Below are positions 13,773 to 24,985 of a DNA stretch of 64,000 nt, piece after piece. The DNA is from Pipra filicauda (lineage: Eukaryota > Chordata > Aves > Passeriformes > Pipridae). A program made the translations under genes and the position numbers. How positions within the stretch are numbered: the first letter of the stretch is position 1; every line of letters starts with the position of its first letter. The notes beneath the pieces are model-generated. The model worked only from the letters and a program-made list of their open reading frames with translations, did no database searches and had not been told where the DNA came from. The DNA is taken from NCBI RefSeq assembly GCF_003945595.2, contig NW_024104321.1:790001-854000 (forward strand), given 5' to 3'.

Positions 13773-16082
13773 ATGATTAGAACCAGAGAAAAATAGATCT
13801 GGAAGGGACTTCAGGAGGTCATGTAGTCACTTCCCTGGCCCCTAGCCAGTTCAGTTGTATATATGTTGTTCCTGACAGATGTTAGCCTAAATTGTTGAGA
13901 CCGCCAGTGATGGAGACTCCATGACTTCCCCAGGCAATCTATTCTAGTGCTTCCCTAATTGTACCATTAGAAAGTTTTCCCTAATGTCACAGAAAATTTT
14001 TATACACTTCCTTTGTAGCAGCTGAACTCCACTGCTTCTTGACCTATACCCTGTAGCTGCAGAGGGCAGGTTACGCCTTTCCTCTTCACAGCAGCCTTTA
14101 TATACTAAAAGGCTGTTAGCATCCCCTCCCCCTGTCTGTTTTTCTTGAGAACACACCAAGCTAATTCCTTCACTATTTCCTCCAAGGTTATGCTTTTTTA
14201 GACCTCTTGTTTCTTTCCTTTGGACATTCTTAATTTTGTCCACATACATCTCAAATTACAGCCATTGCCGAGGAAAAAAATAAATAGTATTTCTCCAAGT
14301 ATCTCTCTTCAACTCTACTTTTTATACACAATGTTTGCCTTTTTCATGACACAGCTTTGTTTAATTTTGTTCTCACCAACCTCAGATTTGTGATCAATCC
14401 TGTCAAAGTGCAGCACCTTGCATTTTCACTGTGGAAATCCATCTTGTGTGTTTTCCAGGCCATTTCACTGGTTTCCCAAGGGCACTTTGAATTCTAAAGC
14501 ACTCCTGCAATGTACTTGCAGCTCCTCTCAGCAGTATCATCTGCTGACTTATCAAGCATGTCTCCTTTCCCACCCTCCAGACAGTGATTGTTTTGGGCGA
14601 ACCTGACTCTAGCATCCAACATCATCCTGTCCAAGGCATTCATTCACTTCGAGAGCAAACCTTCACCAGCTGACCTGTGGGTACAGGTACCAGAACTGCC
14701 TGCAAACAGCCTATAGATTATATTGCTTTCTTATGGGATTGCGAGCCATGTAAAACTGTCAAAATCTGATTAATGCAAAGATAATTGCTATCCACTGCTT
14801 CTCCCCTTATTTCAGATGATTTGTACTTGGTAGATCCAAGCTGGATATTAACCTTTTTCACTTTTCAGTTCCTCCCAAGAAGTTTGTTTGCTTATTTGTG
14901 AAGAATTTTTCGGCAACTGCATTTAAGCTGACATCTCTGTGATCCTCTGACTCTACTTTCTCTGTTTTTTCATTGCCCCTTCCTTTCCCCTGACCTTTTC
15001 CAGACTCCTGGTAACCCAGCTGCTCCCTGCAAGGCTTCAGTGATAACTGCTGACAAGTCAGAGGTGTTCTTGTTCAGGCACGGAAGCAAATACAGTTGTA
15101 AAGGCTAGCCTAATTCCTCTCTGGTTCGCTCTTTCCTTATTATGGTCTTTTGTCCTTGGAATTAATTACATTAACCACCTGATCACTGCTATAGGGATAA
15201 TAGATGGAAAAAAATTAAACACTTTGACCTTAATTTGTAATGTTTCTCACTCCACTAGTCTTTTCCTTGCTACAAATGTATAGTGATTTCCTCTTGTCCT
15301 TGATGCCTCTGTTCTTACATGCCTGAGTTCTTTTATACCCACCTCCAATAATCTCACCTACTGTTTACTTCCTACATTTCCTCTTGGGTGTGAGATCAAT
15401 GCAGAGCTCATGATGTTGCTGAATTTGTATCTTTCTATGGTTGTTTTCTTGCTCTGATTATCTGAGAAGCTTCAAGCTTATTTCATCTTTTCCTTCAAGC
15501 GCCTTCCACAAGACTTTACCTATCAATCCTTTGCAGTTACTGAAGTTTACTTCCTTGCATTTCATTTTTTTCATTCTCTTTAGGAAGATCATAAACTTCA
15601 TCATTTCACGATCACTCTCACACAAATTGTGCTTTACCTTTATATTCTCAACATCTCCTTCTCTACTGTCAGGATCAAGACAGAAAAAAATTTTACTGTT
15701 TCATCTTCCTTATCAAAAATTGTCTTCCAAGGAGTGACTGAATAGTCTCCACTTTGCTATATTATTTCCCTTTTGTATAGTTAAAGTACCTCATTATTCC
15801 CAAATCTTGCTGTTGTTAAAAGCTTATTAGAGTGCCTTGTTAATCTGGTCCACTCTAGAAGCCTTCCACCACAAGGTGAAACTCCTTTTCTTCCTTAATC
15901 ATTTTAAGAGACTGCCAGAGGTCAAACTGCCTCTACTTCCTGGTGAATATAGGAGTTTCCTAAACTCTTAATTCCTGTCTTTCCAGAATGATTTATAAAT
16001 TATATTTATATTCAGATCATTTTAGATAATCAGACTATTCTTTGTTGTGGTGATAGTACCATTTTCTTGGTTTTCTATTAAG
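13773..16082 (-). mobile_element. decayed L3/CR1-type LINE, minus strand
   Basis: The plus strand reads from the 3' end of the element towards its 5' part. Near 13790 is the block 'gatctggaagggacttcagg', typical of the 3' end of this family. At 14394-14480 the reverse strand keeps the ORF2 segment that in intact CR1/L3 proteins reads DLDKLEKW...FNKDKCKVLHL, here broken by frameshifts but still recognisable by 'atgcaaggtgctgcacttt'. Around 15480-15640 is the segment 'gatcataaacttcatcattt' plus 'acgatcactctcacacaa', which lies much further 5' in ORF2, towards the endonuclease. About 2.3 kb remain of an element normally longer, with large internal losses and no open frame. Divergence is far higher than in the bird CR1 copies nearby, so it is an ancient, pre-avian type. 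The exact subfamily is not resolved. Confidence 0.7.
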
Positions 16083-16649
16083 ATTTCCACCTCAGTTTCA
16101 AAATAATAATGTTATACTTGGTCAACTGAAATGCAACCGTCAGCTATTCAGCAAAAGAAGCTTTTTGATGGAAATGCAACTTTAAAACAGTAACTTCAGG
16201 CTAGAGGCATAGCCTCACTTAATATTTATTTTGTAGATTTTTAGGGTCAGATTCTGAAACTTCCCTCCCTTGACCAAGCTTTATGGCCATGAAGGGTACC
16301 CACAGATATTCAGATGCAAGGCAGCAATCTGCCTACCTGAAAAAAACAATATGTTTTTCCAAGAAATTATCCCCAGTGAGAGTGGACGCTAAATCCCAGA
16401 TGCTGGAGAGCACTGTGTATTCTCAGACACAATTTATGAAGAGCAAGATGCTGAAACAAGCACTTCCACACAAAGATAGGGATGAGGAGCTCCACTACGC
16501 CCAACTGTTTGTTAGAGGACTGAGGAGAGGAGGTGGTGAATTCCAAGTGAAACGTTCATCTCTGCCTATGCAGATTTGTGCCCCCATCACCCAGTCAGTG
16601 AGCTGAATCTCCCAAAATATCAAGCTACAGGCATCATGTGCCTTCAGGG
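16083..16649. other. unique DNA between two LINEs
   Basis: The stretch contains a 107-codon plus-strand frame (16283-16606). Its translation is rich in lysine, serine and glutamine but shows no domain I can name. It may be chance or an undetected extension of a neighbouring LINE. Confidence 0.45.
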
Positions 16650-17489
16650 TGAGGCTGCACGTAAATGCCTCATGCAGTTTAACGAGGCTAAGCACAAGGT
16701 GCTGCACCTGAGTTGGGGCAACCCCCTGTACTAATACATGCTGGGGGATGAATAGACCAAGAGCAGCCCTGCGGAGAAGGACTTGGAGGTGCTGGTGGAT
16801 GAGCCAGCAATGTGCACTTGCAGCCCAGAAAACCAAGTGTCCTGGGCTGCATCCAAAGCAGTGTGGCCAGCAGGCTAAGGGAGGTGATTCTGCCCCTGTA
16901 CTGCACTCTTGTGAGACCCAGCCTCGAGTACTGCATCCAGCTCTGGGGTGTCCACCACAGGAAGGACATTCACCTGGAATATTGTGGCAGTTTTGGTCAC
17001 TGCAAAATAAGAAAGATATTAAGCTATTAGAGAGTGTCCAAAAGAGGGCAATGAAGATGGCAAAGGGCCTTGAGGGGAAGCCATATGAAGAGCAGCTCAG
17101 GTCACTTGGTCTGTTCAGCCTGGAGAAGAGGAGACTGAGGAGACTCATTACAGTTACAACTTCCTCGTGAGGGGAGGAGGAGGAGCAGGCACTGATCTCT
17201 TCTCTGTGATGACCAGTGACAGAACTTGAGGAATGGGCTGAAGTTGTGTCAGGGGAGGTTTAGGTTGGATACTAGAAAAAAGTTCTTCACCCAGAGGGTG
17301 GTTGGGTGCTGGAACAGGCTCCCCAGGGAAGTGGTCACAGCACCAAGCCTGACAGAGTTCAAGAACCATTTGACAATACTCTTGGGCACATGGTGTGACT
17401 CTTGGGGATGGTCCTGTGCAGGGCCAGGAGTTGGACTCAATGATCCTTGTGGGGCCCTTCCAACTCAGCATATTCAGTGATTCTGTGAC
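16650..17489 (+). mobile_element. CR1 LINE 3' part, plus strand (upstream copy of a pair)
   Basis: The copy starts within ORF2 at the segment coding for F N x A K x K V L H L ('aggctaagcacaaggtgctgc', about 16684). It continues through 'ccagcaatgtgcacttgcag', 'gagacccagcctcgagtactgc' (the R P x L E Y C I Q L W G motif, about 16915-16950), and 'ttcagcctggagaagagg' (LFSLEKRR, about 17113). It then runs through the 3' untranslated part to the tail 'attcagtgattctgtgact' at 17471-17489. ORF2 is broken by stops and shifts. A 72-codon frame at 16812-17030 and parts of the frame at 16748-17170 preserve the motif fragments. A second CR1 follows with no spacer. Confidence 0.95.
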
Positions 17490-17958
17490 TTGTTTGAGTT
17501 AGTCCAAAGGAGGGCCACCAAGTTGATCAGAGGGATGGAACACCTGTCCTAAGAAGAAAGCCTGAGAGAATTGGGATTCTTCAGCCTGGAAAAGAGAAGG
17601 CTTTGGAGTGACATAGTTGAGGCCTTCCAGTACCTGCAGGGATCTTATAGGAAAGATGGGGCAAGACTATTTACAAGAGCATGCAGTGACAGAACAAGGA
17701 AGGATGGGTTCAAATTGAAAGAGAATAGCTTTAGACTGTATATGATGAAAAAATCTTTACTGCAAGGGTGGTGAGGCACTGGAACAGGCTGACCAGGGAA
17801 GTTGTGGATGCCCCATTCCTGCAGGTATTCAAGGCTGGAGGTGTTCAGCAACGTGGTCTAGTTGAAGGTGTCCCTGCCCACTGCAGGGGAGTGGAACTAG
17901 ATGATCTTCAAGGTCCCCTGCAAACCCAAAAAATTCTATGATTCTATGATTCTATGAA
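17490..17958 (+). mobile_element. CR1 LINE 3' part, plus strand (downstream copy of a pair)
   Basis: This copy begins directly after the tail of the previous CR1. It opens at 'agtccaaaggagggccac' (V Q R R A T), then codes for an I R G M E H L S...[13 protein letters not shown] segment (about 17530-17600), then the 3' untranslated blocks. It ends in three consecutive ATTCTATG units (17933-17958), the least decayed tail in the window. Only about 470 bp remain, typical 5' truncation. The 'caagactatttacaagagc' and 'gaacaaggaaggatgggtt' blocks show it belongs to a different CR1 subfamily from the copy before it. Confidence 0.95.
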
Positions 17959-18067
17959 ATGGAGGATCCAGAGGTCAACATAATGTTTTTAAATTCCCCC
18001 AAATATCAGTTGGAGACAGAAGTCCCTGATCTCACCCCTCCCTTCTTAAGCAACCCAGCAGGGAGAG
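17959..18067. other. short unique spacer
   Basis: Unique DNA between the CR1 pair and the short tandem repeat that follows. Nothing is recognised in it. Confidence 0.5.
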
Positions 18068-18100
18068 CTCAGCCTCTGCTCAGCCTCTGCTCAGCCTCTT
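18068..18100. repeat. three copies of an 11-bp unit (CTCAGCCTCTG)
   Basis: Three consecutive 11-bp units occur. The first two are identical and the third differs only in its last base. This is a small slippage-type tandem repeat with no evident function. Confidence 0.95.
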
Positions 18101-19839
18101 ACTCACTATACTTTCTCCCATGAACAAAAATAAAACAATCTGCTCTTACGGCATTCCCAAGATACAGTCTCAAGGCTATATTATTACGTGTACTGCCGTT
18201 AGCTCTAATAATGTGTGCATTGTTCAGGGTGCAAACTGAGAGCTCTGCTGCCACCATCCATTACAGCGAGTAGGGCTTTCTGACTTCAGCGGCCCCAGCA
18301 ATTGACTGAGGAACCAAGGCTTGCTAAAATTTGTACCTAATGCTTTTATTTTTCAAAGCACAGAGCTACTCAGTCCTGAGGAGATCCTGTGGACTTAGGT
18401 GGCGGGAAGGATGAGAGAAGCTGTCTTCATCTGACGACAGCATCTGGCTGGTCAGTGAGAATGACGCAGAAGTGCCAAAGGAAAGCACTATTTCTTTCTC
18501 AGAAAAGACATGTGGTACAGCTGTCTGCATAGCAAGGAGGGATCTGACTGAGTAAGTGAGGCTGGGCAAAACATCTGTTTTGTGTTTCCCAGGCTTCTGA
18601 CTGCAAAACAGAGTTATTCTGGGGGTTTTACAAGTCTTGCAGTCATTTTAAACAATGTTTTTGCCAAGTTTTCCACTTTTTGCTAAATAAGATTGCTCTT
18701 GATATCAAGATGTGACTTTACTTCAGAAAAAGAAAAAGTCATAAATGTCTGGGTTTTTTTTTGCTTTCCTAGCTCAGCTTCTCAATATCCATTCCAGAAC
18801 TTTGTGAGAATTTCTGTTGGCAATACAAGGAGAAAGATTTCTTTCATGAACAAATGAATGGTTTCTCTTAGAAGAGAATTACATATGCTGCTGCCTTATT
18901 TTTCCCTCCCCCTCTAACTCTTGGTTTCCAGATGTAGTAAAAGCTGGTTTGAGCAGAAGAACATATGTTTTCAGCATGAATTCTGTTGGCAGGGCACTGC
19001 TGCACAGTACTGCAGAGTTGCTGCAAGCCATCCCTGACCAGCATACATGTATAATGTGCTCTAGAGATTATCATGCTTCATTTTTATCCTTCTCCCCCTC
19101 CCTTCAGCAAGTTTCACTTTAATACAACACTCCAGACTTCATGCTCTATTGTGCTGTTGAACACCTGAGTGCTCGTACCAATAAAAATGTTACTAACTGA
19201 GCTCTCCCAGACACAAGGAAAAGGCAGCTAACTTTAATCCATGCCTTCAGCATCCCACTTCTTTGATCTGCATCTGAGGCACGAGGCCATTCATATTTGT
19301 TAATTAAAAAAATAAATTATATTGTCCAGTGCTCTACTTTAAGGTTGAAAGAGTTATAACAAAGGAAGAACCTTACATGTGGTCCTCAGTGTTTATAGAG
19401 GTCTTCCTCTCTGTGTATTAAAAATTAATAGGTTCCTTTATTTTGTCTGGTGATAGTTAGCTCCAGCCAACTTTGGACCAGCTTCTAGTTCACTTGCTCG
19501 TTTTGAATAGTCTCTCTCTGGGAGGAGTAGACTTATTTTGGGGCGAAGTACAATTCAGCAAGAGCAAGTGTGCCAAAATCTAGTCCTATGGTAGCATCAC
19601 AGGGCAACTGTACTATAAACATGTCTTATCTTAGCAAGCAATATATCAGAATGATAATGTTTCCATTAAATATATTTTCAATGACAGAAGGTTAGAATCA
19701 CACTTTGTTCAGTCATAGATGCTTGGCTGAGTCATCTGCTAACTTGCTGCTTGCCTTACTCCTGTCATATATTATCCATGAATGAACACAGCAATTTCCA
19801 TCCCTATTATTCTTTGGGTTCAATCATTTAGTGCACTCT
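18101..19839. other. unique AT-rich DNA, no gene recognised
   Basis: No gene or known repeat is recognised. Open frames are under 70 codons. Confidence 0.55.
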
Positions 19840-20125
19840 GCAAGGCAGCTATGAGGCCGTCTTTCCATCATATCATTTATTGCTTCAGCTGCTAGTGAAT
19901 TATCAAAGCAGCAATCCATAAAGCCCTTACAGCTCATATTAATTATCAGAAACTTAGAAGATATAAGGACATTAATTGAATCCTTTCATATGCTGCTTTT
20001 AAATGCAAAATCAGCCCAAGATGGGAACTTTTTTGAGATATACTGTTATGCATATTGTGCTAGGTTGCAGTACTGAAGGTGTTTGGTTGATGATTATTAT
20101 TTCACTTAGCTTAATTTGTCACATA
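19840..20125. promoter_or_regulatory. candidate conserved non-coding element
   Basis: This block is free of known repeats and long frames and is dense in short motifs that bind developmental regulators. There are several TAATTA/TTAATT-type homeodomain cores (about 19953-19975), an E-box CAGCTG (about 19888), and an octamer-like ATGCAAAA (about 20003). The base composition is even and lacks runs. In vertebrates, blocks like this in gene-poor DNA are often deeply conserved enhancers. That is inference from motif density only; no alignment was possible. Confidence 0.25.
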
Positions 20126-23100
20126 ATATAAATAACAGTAGACTCCTTATGTGCATCTGTACTGTTCGTTAGCTTAGTTTCTCCAAAGTATTTTATGTGT
20201 CTTGATTAATTGTTCTAGGGAAGCACAGTGTTACGCTTTTGAAACAGAAGGCTAGGCAAAAATCTTGTTTGTGGACGTGCAGTTTGTAAAAAGAGGAAGG
20301 AATATGCTGGTGTATGGCTAGATATGGTGACAGACTTGGAATGGTGTAAGCTGTTACCATCTCTGATTTGAGATGTGAGCATGTGGATGCATTTCCTGTA
20401 CCATAATGCAAAACCAAGACAGACGAGCTGAAAGATCTTCAGAAAACGGGAAGTCAATGGATCTTTTAAACCCAAGTGCTGATTTGAAAATGTAATGTTT
20501 AGTTTCTCCAATTCTCCTGAAACTAAACATCACGAAAATGTTTACAGATGACTCCAAGCCCGTTTCTGCCAGCAAATGGCACTTGTGGTTTAGGTCAGTA
20601 GGGAGGTAAGTTGGTGAAGCAGGACATATGTAGAACTTGAAGGCCCAAAATTTAAAGTTGGGACTCAGAAGTTTTGCTGGGCTGCTAGCTAATCCTATGG
20701 GCACAGAAGCTCTATATGGGCTTGGCATTCTGCATACAGGTTATTTTCTAAATATCAAATCAGATCAACTAGCTGCCTCCTTGACCCATCAAGCCCATCA
20801 GTAGCAAGGCACAAGTAGGGAACTATGTGTTCTTATAGCATGTCTCATATTCACCAACAAATTCATGCCATGAAACTCACAGGAGACACTGTGACTTTCA
20901 AGACCATGCACTGGCTTTGCAGTCCTTTGGCTTTCTAGAATAGCCAAGGAAGTAGGACAGTCATTCATGACAGCACAGACATTTCACTTCCTTCTTCAGC
21001 CTGTGTAAGGAGAAACTTAATATTAACTCTTGGAGAGGAGAGCCATAGGGTGTTGAACAGGAATTTTTCCAACTCTGATTCCATGTCACCATACAGCAGA
21101 GAAACCATGGACTAGGAAAGCACAAAATGTGAGACTGCAGCCCACTGTTTAGACCCCTTTCATGAGGCAGGAGTGGTTGTTAATTCGAGATGCAGAAATG
21201 GAATTTAAAACAAGGATAAATAAAGGTATATTTAAAAAAAATGTGTAAGCTCTGAAATAAAGCCAGTAAGCATCATTTAAAGAGACGGTGTAGACCAAAA
21301 GTGGATGAATAGATGCCTCTATATATTTCCAGCCTTAAGAGAGTCACTACACCCCAAGTTGCTGACTGAGACAACTCCTGTGCTTAACACAGAAAAAAGG
21401 CTTGTACAGAACCTGTAACAGCTCCAAAGACCAAACTTTGAAGACTGAAAATAATTTCTAGCAAAGTTAATCATACTAAAACACACAAGTTGCTTTTCTT
21501 CTCGTACACAACTGAAGGCAGATAAGCTGCACTCTGGTGCTGGTAAGGTTGCCCCCAAACACCTGTGGGCCTGGTAGGCTGCAGAGGTCATGGGAGATCC
21601 TGACATTTCCCCAGAGAGGAGGGCATCCAGCCTCCCCATGCAGACCTGCATGGCCTGGAGGAACTAGCAACCTGCTTTTGAGGCTCAAATCCTCAAACAA
21701 AGGCAGAAATCAAGAATATTCAACAAGCTCTCACAGCAGCTGAATTCTTGGTGAGATGTTCATGGGTTTTTCCCCCCATAAAAAAAGAGAAACAGAAAAT
21801 GAGGCTCTGCTGCCCAAAGACCATGTAGAAGCTTTCTCTTTGAGGCTTCCACAGATGTTAGGGTAACTCTAAGGAAAGCCTGGGACTGAAGCCTAAACCT
21901 AAGGGGCAGATTTGAGACCTTGCAAATGAGAGAAAACTGTAAGCTTATTCCTGGCAAAAAAATCCCTCAGTTTTGCCTTTATACCTCCACTCTTCTGTCC
22001 ATGCACAGCGGATGGCCCATTGGAGTAAGACAAACAAGTAGCTGTAGTTAATCCCAATGAGAGGAAGAACATAACTAGTACTACATCCACATCTCAGATT
22101 ACTGTGTACCTGCTTATGGCTGGCCAGAACTTTGGTGCATCTCCTCAATTTGCATCTACAAAATGCATCAAGATACTACATCTGCTAATATCACCAGAGG
22201 CTTTCCATCCTCTTAAAGGCAAGTAAGAATCTGAGACCTCACCAAGTGCATTAAAACGTGAACAAAGATTTTTTTTTTGGTCTCTGAAATGCCAGGACTT
22301 GTTCTCGTACAGCATGAAAAGAGGCACCATGGAAGCCAATGGGGTGGCCTAGACAAGCAGGCATTTGTGTAATTCACAGTAACCAGAACCAGAATCAGCC
22401 TGAAAACAATGAATGGTCTCAGGATCTAATATTTATTGATTACTTCTGCTTAAAATATTCTCAAATCAACCTAAACATATTTCTTCACCTACCCCAAGTC
22501 CTCAGGTCATTTGTCTGTGAGAAGAAGAACTGAGATATTGTTATAACACAGGCTTGGATAAGAGTCGCAGCCTCATAATTTCTTCTACTGTGAGATAAAG
22601 AAACACTGCATTTGCTTCTTGAGAGTCTATTTTTGTATGTAAAATAACTTTGCGGTTCCACACAAAATAGATACTGAATTGTATCTGTCAGAAGAAAAAT
22701 AAAATATGATTGGGTCATTCAGTCCTGCTGTTCATCTTCCAACAGAGTTGTGACATTTGGAGAGATGGCAGGCCATGACAGCAGACCCATGACATTACCA
22801 AGATTGTTGTTGTTGCAATGTCGAAAGATGCACCACACAATGGCTCTCATTTAAGGAACTATCTTTTTATGCAGAGAAAGTAAAACAGCATCCTGGATTG
22901 GCACACGACAAGTTCTCCAAATCAGCAAGACAACACAAGTAACATCTCAGTCTGGACCTGACATTCATATTTATTATATTGTTTGGTCTTCTATTTAGCC
23001 AATGGTAGCAATTTCCACCTTTTGTAAACTGGTCAGGAGTCTGCCAAATAATCATCCTCAAAACAAAAATAATAATAAAAAAGTACAAATATAAAAACAT

Positions 23101-24554
23101 TAGACCTAAAAGAAAGGGATAATTCTCAGTGTCATAACAATTGCAGCCCCCGATATTATGTCAGGTATTGTTTTAAAGTGAATATCTCACAGGTTTGTTC
23201 CACCAAGCAATATGTTTTCATGGTCAGTTTTTAAGATCAAAGAACACCAGAGGGAATGGTTCAGTGATGGAAGGAGATGGGCCATGAAAACGCATGTAAT
23301 AGCTTATCCCACAACATAGCTGTAAATACATTAAGATGGGAAATTGGAAGATGTTTAAAGTCATAAAGAGAGTTTGGTTCTCAAATTACCAGAAAGCAGG
23401 GCTGCCACAGCCCTGTGAAATGGGGCAGGATGCTGTGATGCAGGTGTCTATAATAGTAGGGGACACCTTGAGACCCAGAAGCTCTCTTCCATACGTCTTT
23501 TTGTATTTATATATTTTTATATATTTAGGAGAATGTTCTTCTTCATCTATCATTTTTACATGTTTGGATTTGCAAGCAGGATGCTAACTTTGCAAAACTG
23601 ATGTCTTTAATGAGTGCAGAAATAGAGGATATAGGATTTCGTCAGGGGGAGAAAAGCAGAAAAGGACCAAGAATTTACGGAGCCAATTATTTCCTTGATC
23701 AAGTCAGTTGAGTGTAACGGATTTTAAGACAAGCTTCAGCAGTTTATATAGCAAAACTATTCAAAGAAATAGGTTTACCTATGTCACAGAAAACTTTTCC
23801 AACAGTTTTCATTGGATTTGGGTTAAGAGGAACATCCCAGAAATAGTTCATGTTGATAATTCTGGACTTTCTATGGGAAGTAACTTGTAGTGAGATTTGG
23901 TATTAAGGAAGTTTTCCATTCTCACGAGAAACCATTCCCTGATGTCTGCACACAAATGACTTTATTTGCATTTCAAAGGATCTCATCCAAGAGAAGTACC
24001 ACAGACCACAACAAGTTCATCATAAGAAATCTCTCAAAGAAGCTACAGTAACCTGGGCTGCAGTATCTTACTGCACACTCGAAACTGCTATTTTGAGATT
24101 CACGGGTAGAACCATAATAATGTAAGTATGAAAGAGAGGATGCTCCAGCCTCCAAACTAACATGGACTAGAAGTTTTAACCCTAATTCTTGTAGCTGTGA
24201 GAATGTGCAAGATGCCCCAGGAGGACAGGAGGAAATTTTCCTTTTGCAGAATTCATTTTCAAATTAAGGGTGGAGCTACTGCATAGGTAAAGATGTAAGC
24301 ACAAATGTCAATACTGAGCAGCCGATGCCCGACCTGTTGTTGCCAACAGAAAGTGTACTTTCAGCTTGTATTGTTTTATTCTTGTAATGACCTATTCTAA
24401 TTACTTTTTAGCTCAATGCACTAGGAGCCATTTGCTAACTGGAATTTTAAATATTAATGCAGGAGTGTTTAAGATGTGTCCATTAAGGCTGGTAAAGTTG
24501 TGTTTGATTAACGGGCTTTTCATAAATGCACTGACACAAACTCTTTTTTTTTTC
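20126..24554. other. unique AT-rich DNA, no gene recognised
   Basis: Many overlapping open frames of 60-125 codons occur on both strands (the longest is 20728-20354, minus strand). None shows a domain or compositional signature of a real protein. No interspersed repeats are recognised. Confidence 0.55.
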
Positions 24555-24985
24555 TAATTAATTCAGCCTGCAAATGAACATCATCCATTTTGCTATCATA
24601 TTTTATCAGTCTGTAAAGTGCATTCTCACTTCAATTTTCAGCCCTGAATGCAGAACACTTTGTGAAAAATGACAGAATTTTAATGAGAAAGTGAACAACA
24701 TGCCATCAACACCCTTTCGCCAGTAAAAATGGAAAAACATCAAGCTTTAAATCATGTTCCCTCCACACCTTTGGACATCTGCGATTCTGTCTGAGTCCTC
24801 AAAATCTGCTATATCTATCACCAGGTGCAGCCTTTAAACGCTGAGGAGCTTTCTACTTCATTGGTTGGCATGGCAACAGTTGTCAAATCATCCCTTGATA
24901 ATGCTCTTTAATTGATTGTGTAAATTATTTCTAAGATATGTGATTGCAAAATGATGTACTGAAGCTCTTAAGTACACTGATCGGA
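24555..24985. promoter_or_regulatory. candidate conserved regulatory element with X-box-like site
   Basis: This is a repeat-free block with no frame over 65 codons. At 24864-24877 it holds GTTGGCATGGCAAC, one base away from the perfect palindromic RFX X-box GTTGCCATGGCAAC. Next to it are TGTCA cores and TAATTGATT/TTAATTGA homeodomain-type sites (about 24880-24920). RFX sites normally control ciliary and some neural genes or act within distal enhancers. The combination suggests an enhancer, but conservation and activity cannot be judged from one sequence. Confidence 0.35.

Noticed and set aside
16495..17148. Longest open frame in the window, 217 codons on the minus strand
   Set aside because: It is antisense to the CR1 copy at 16650-17489. 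Its length comes from the GC-rich CR1 sequence, and no protein family is visible.
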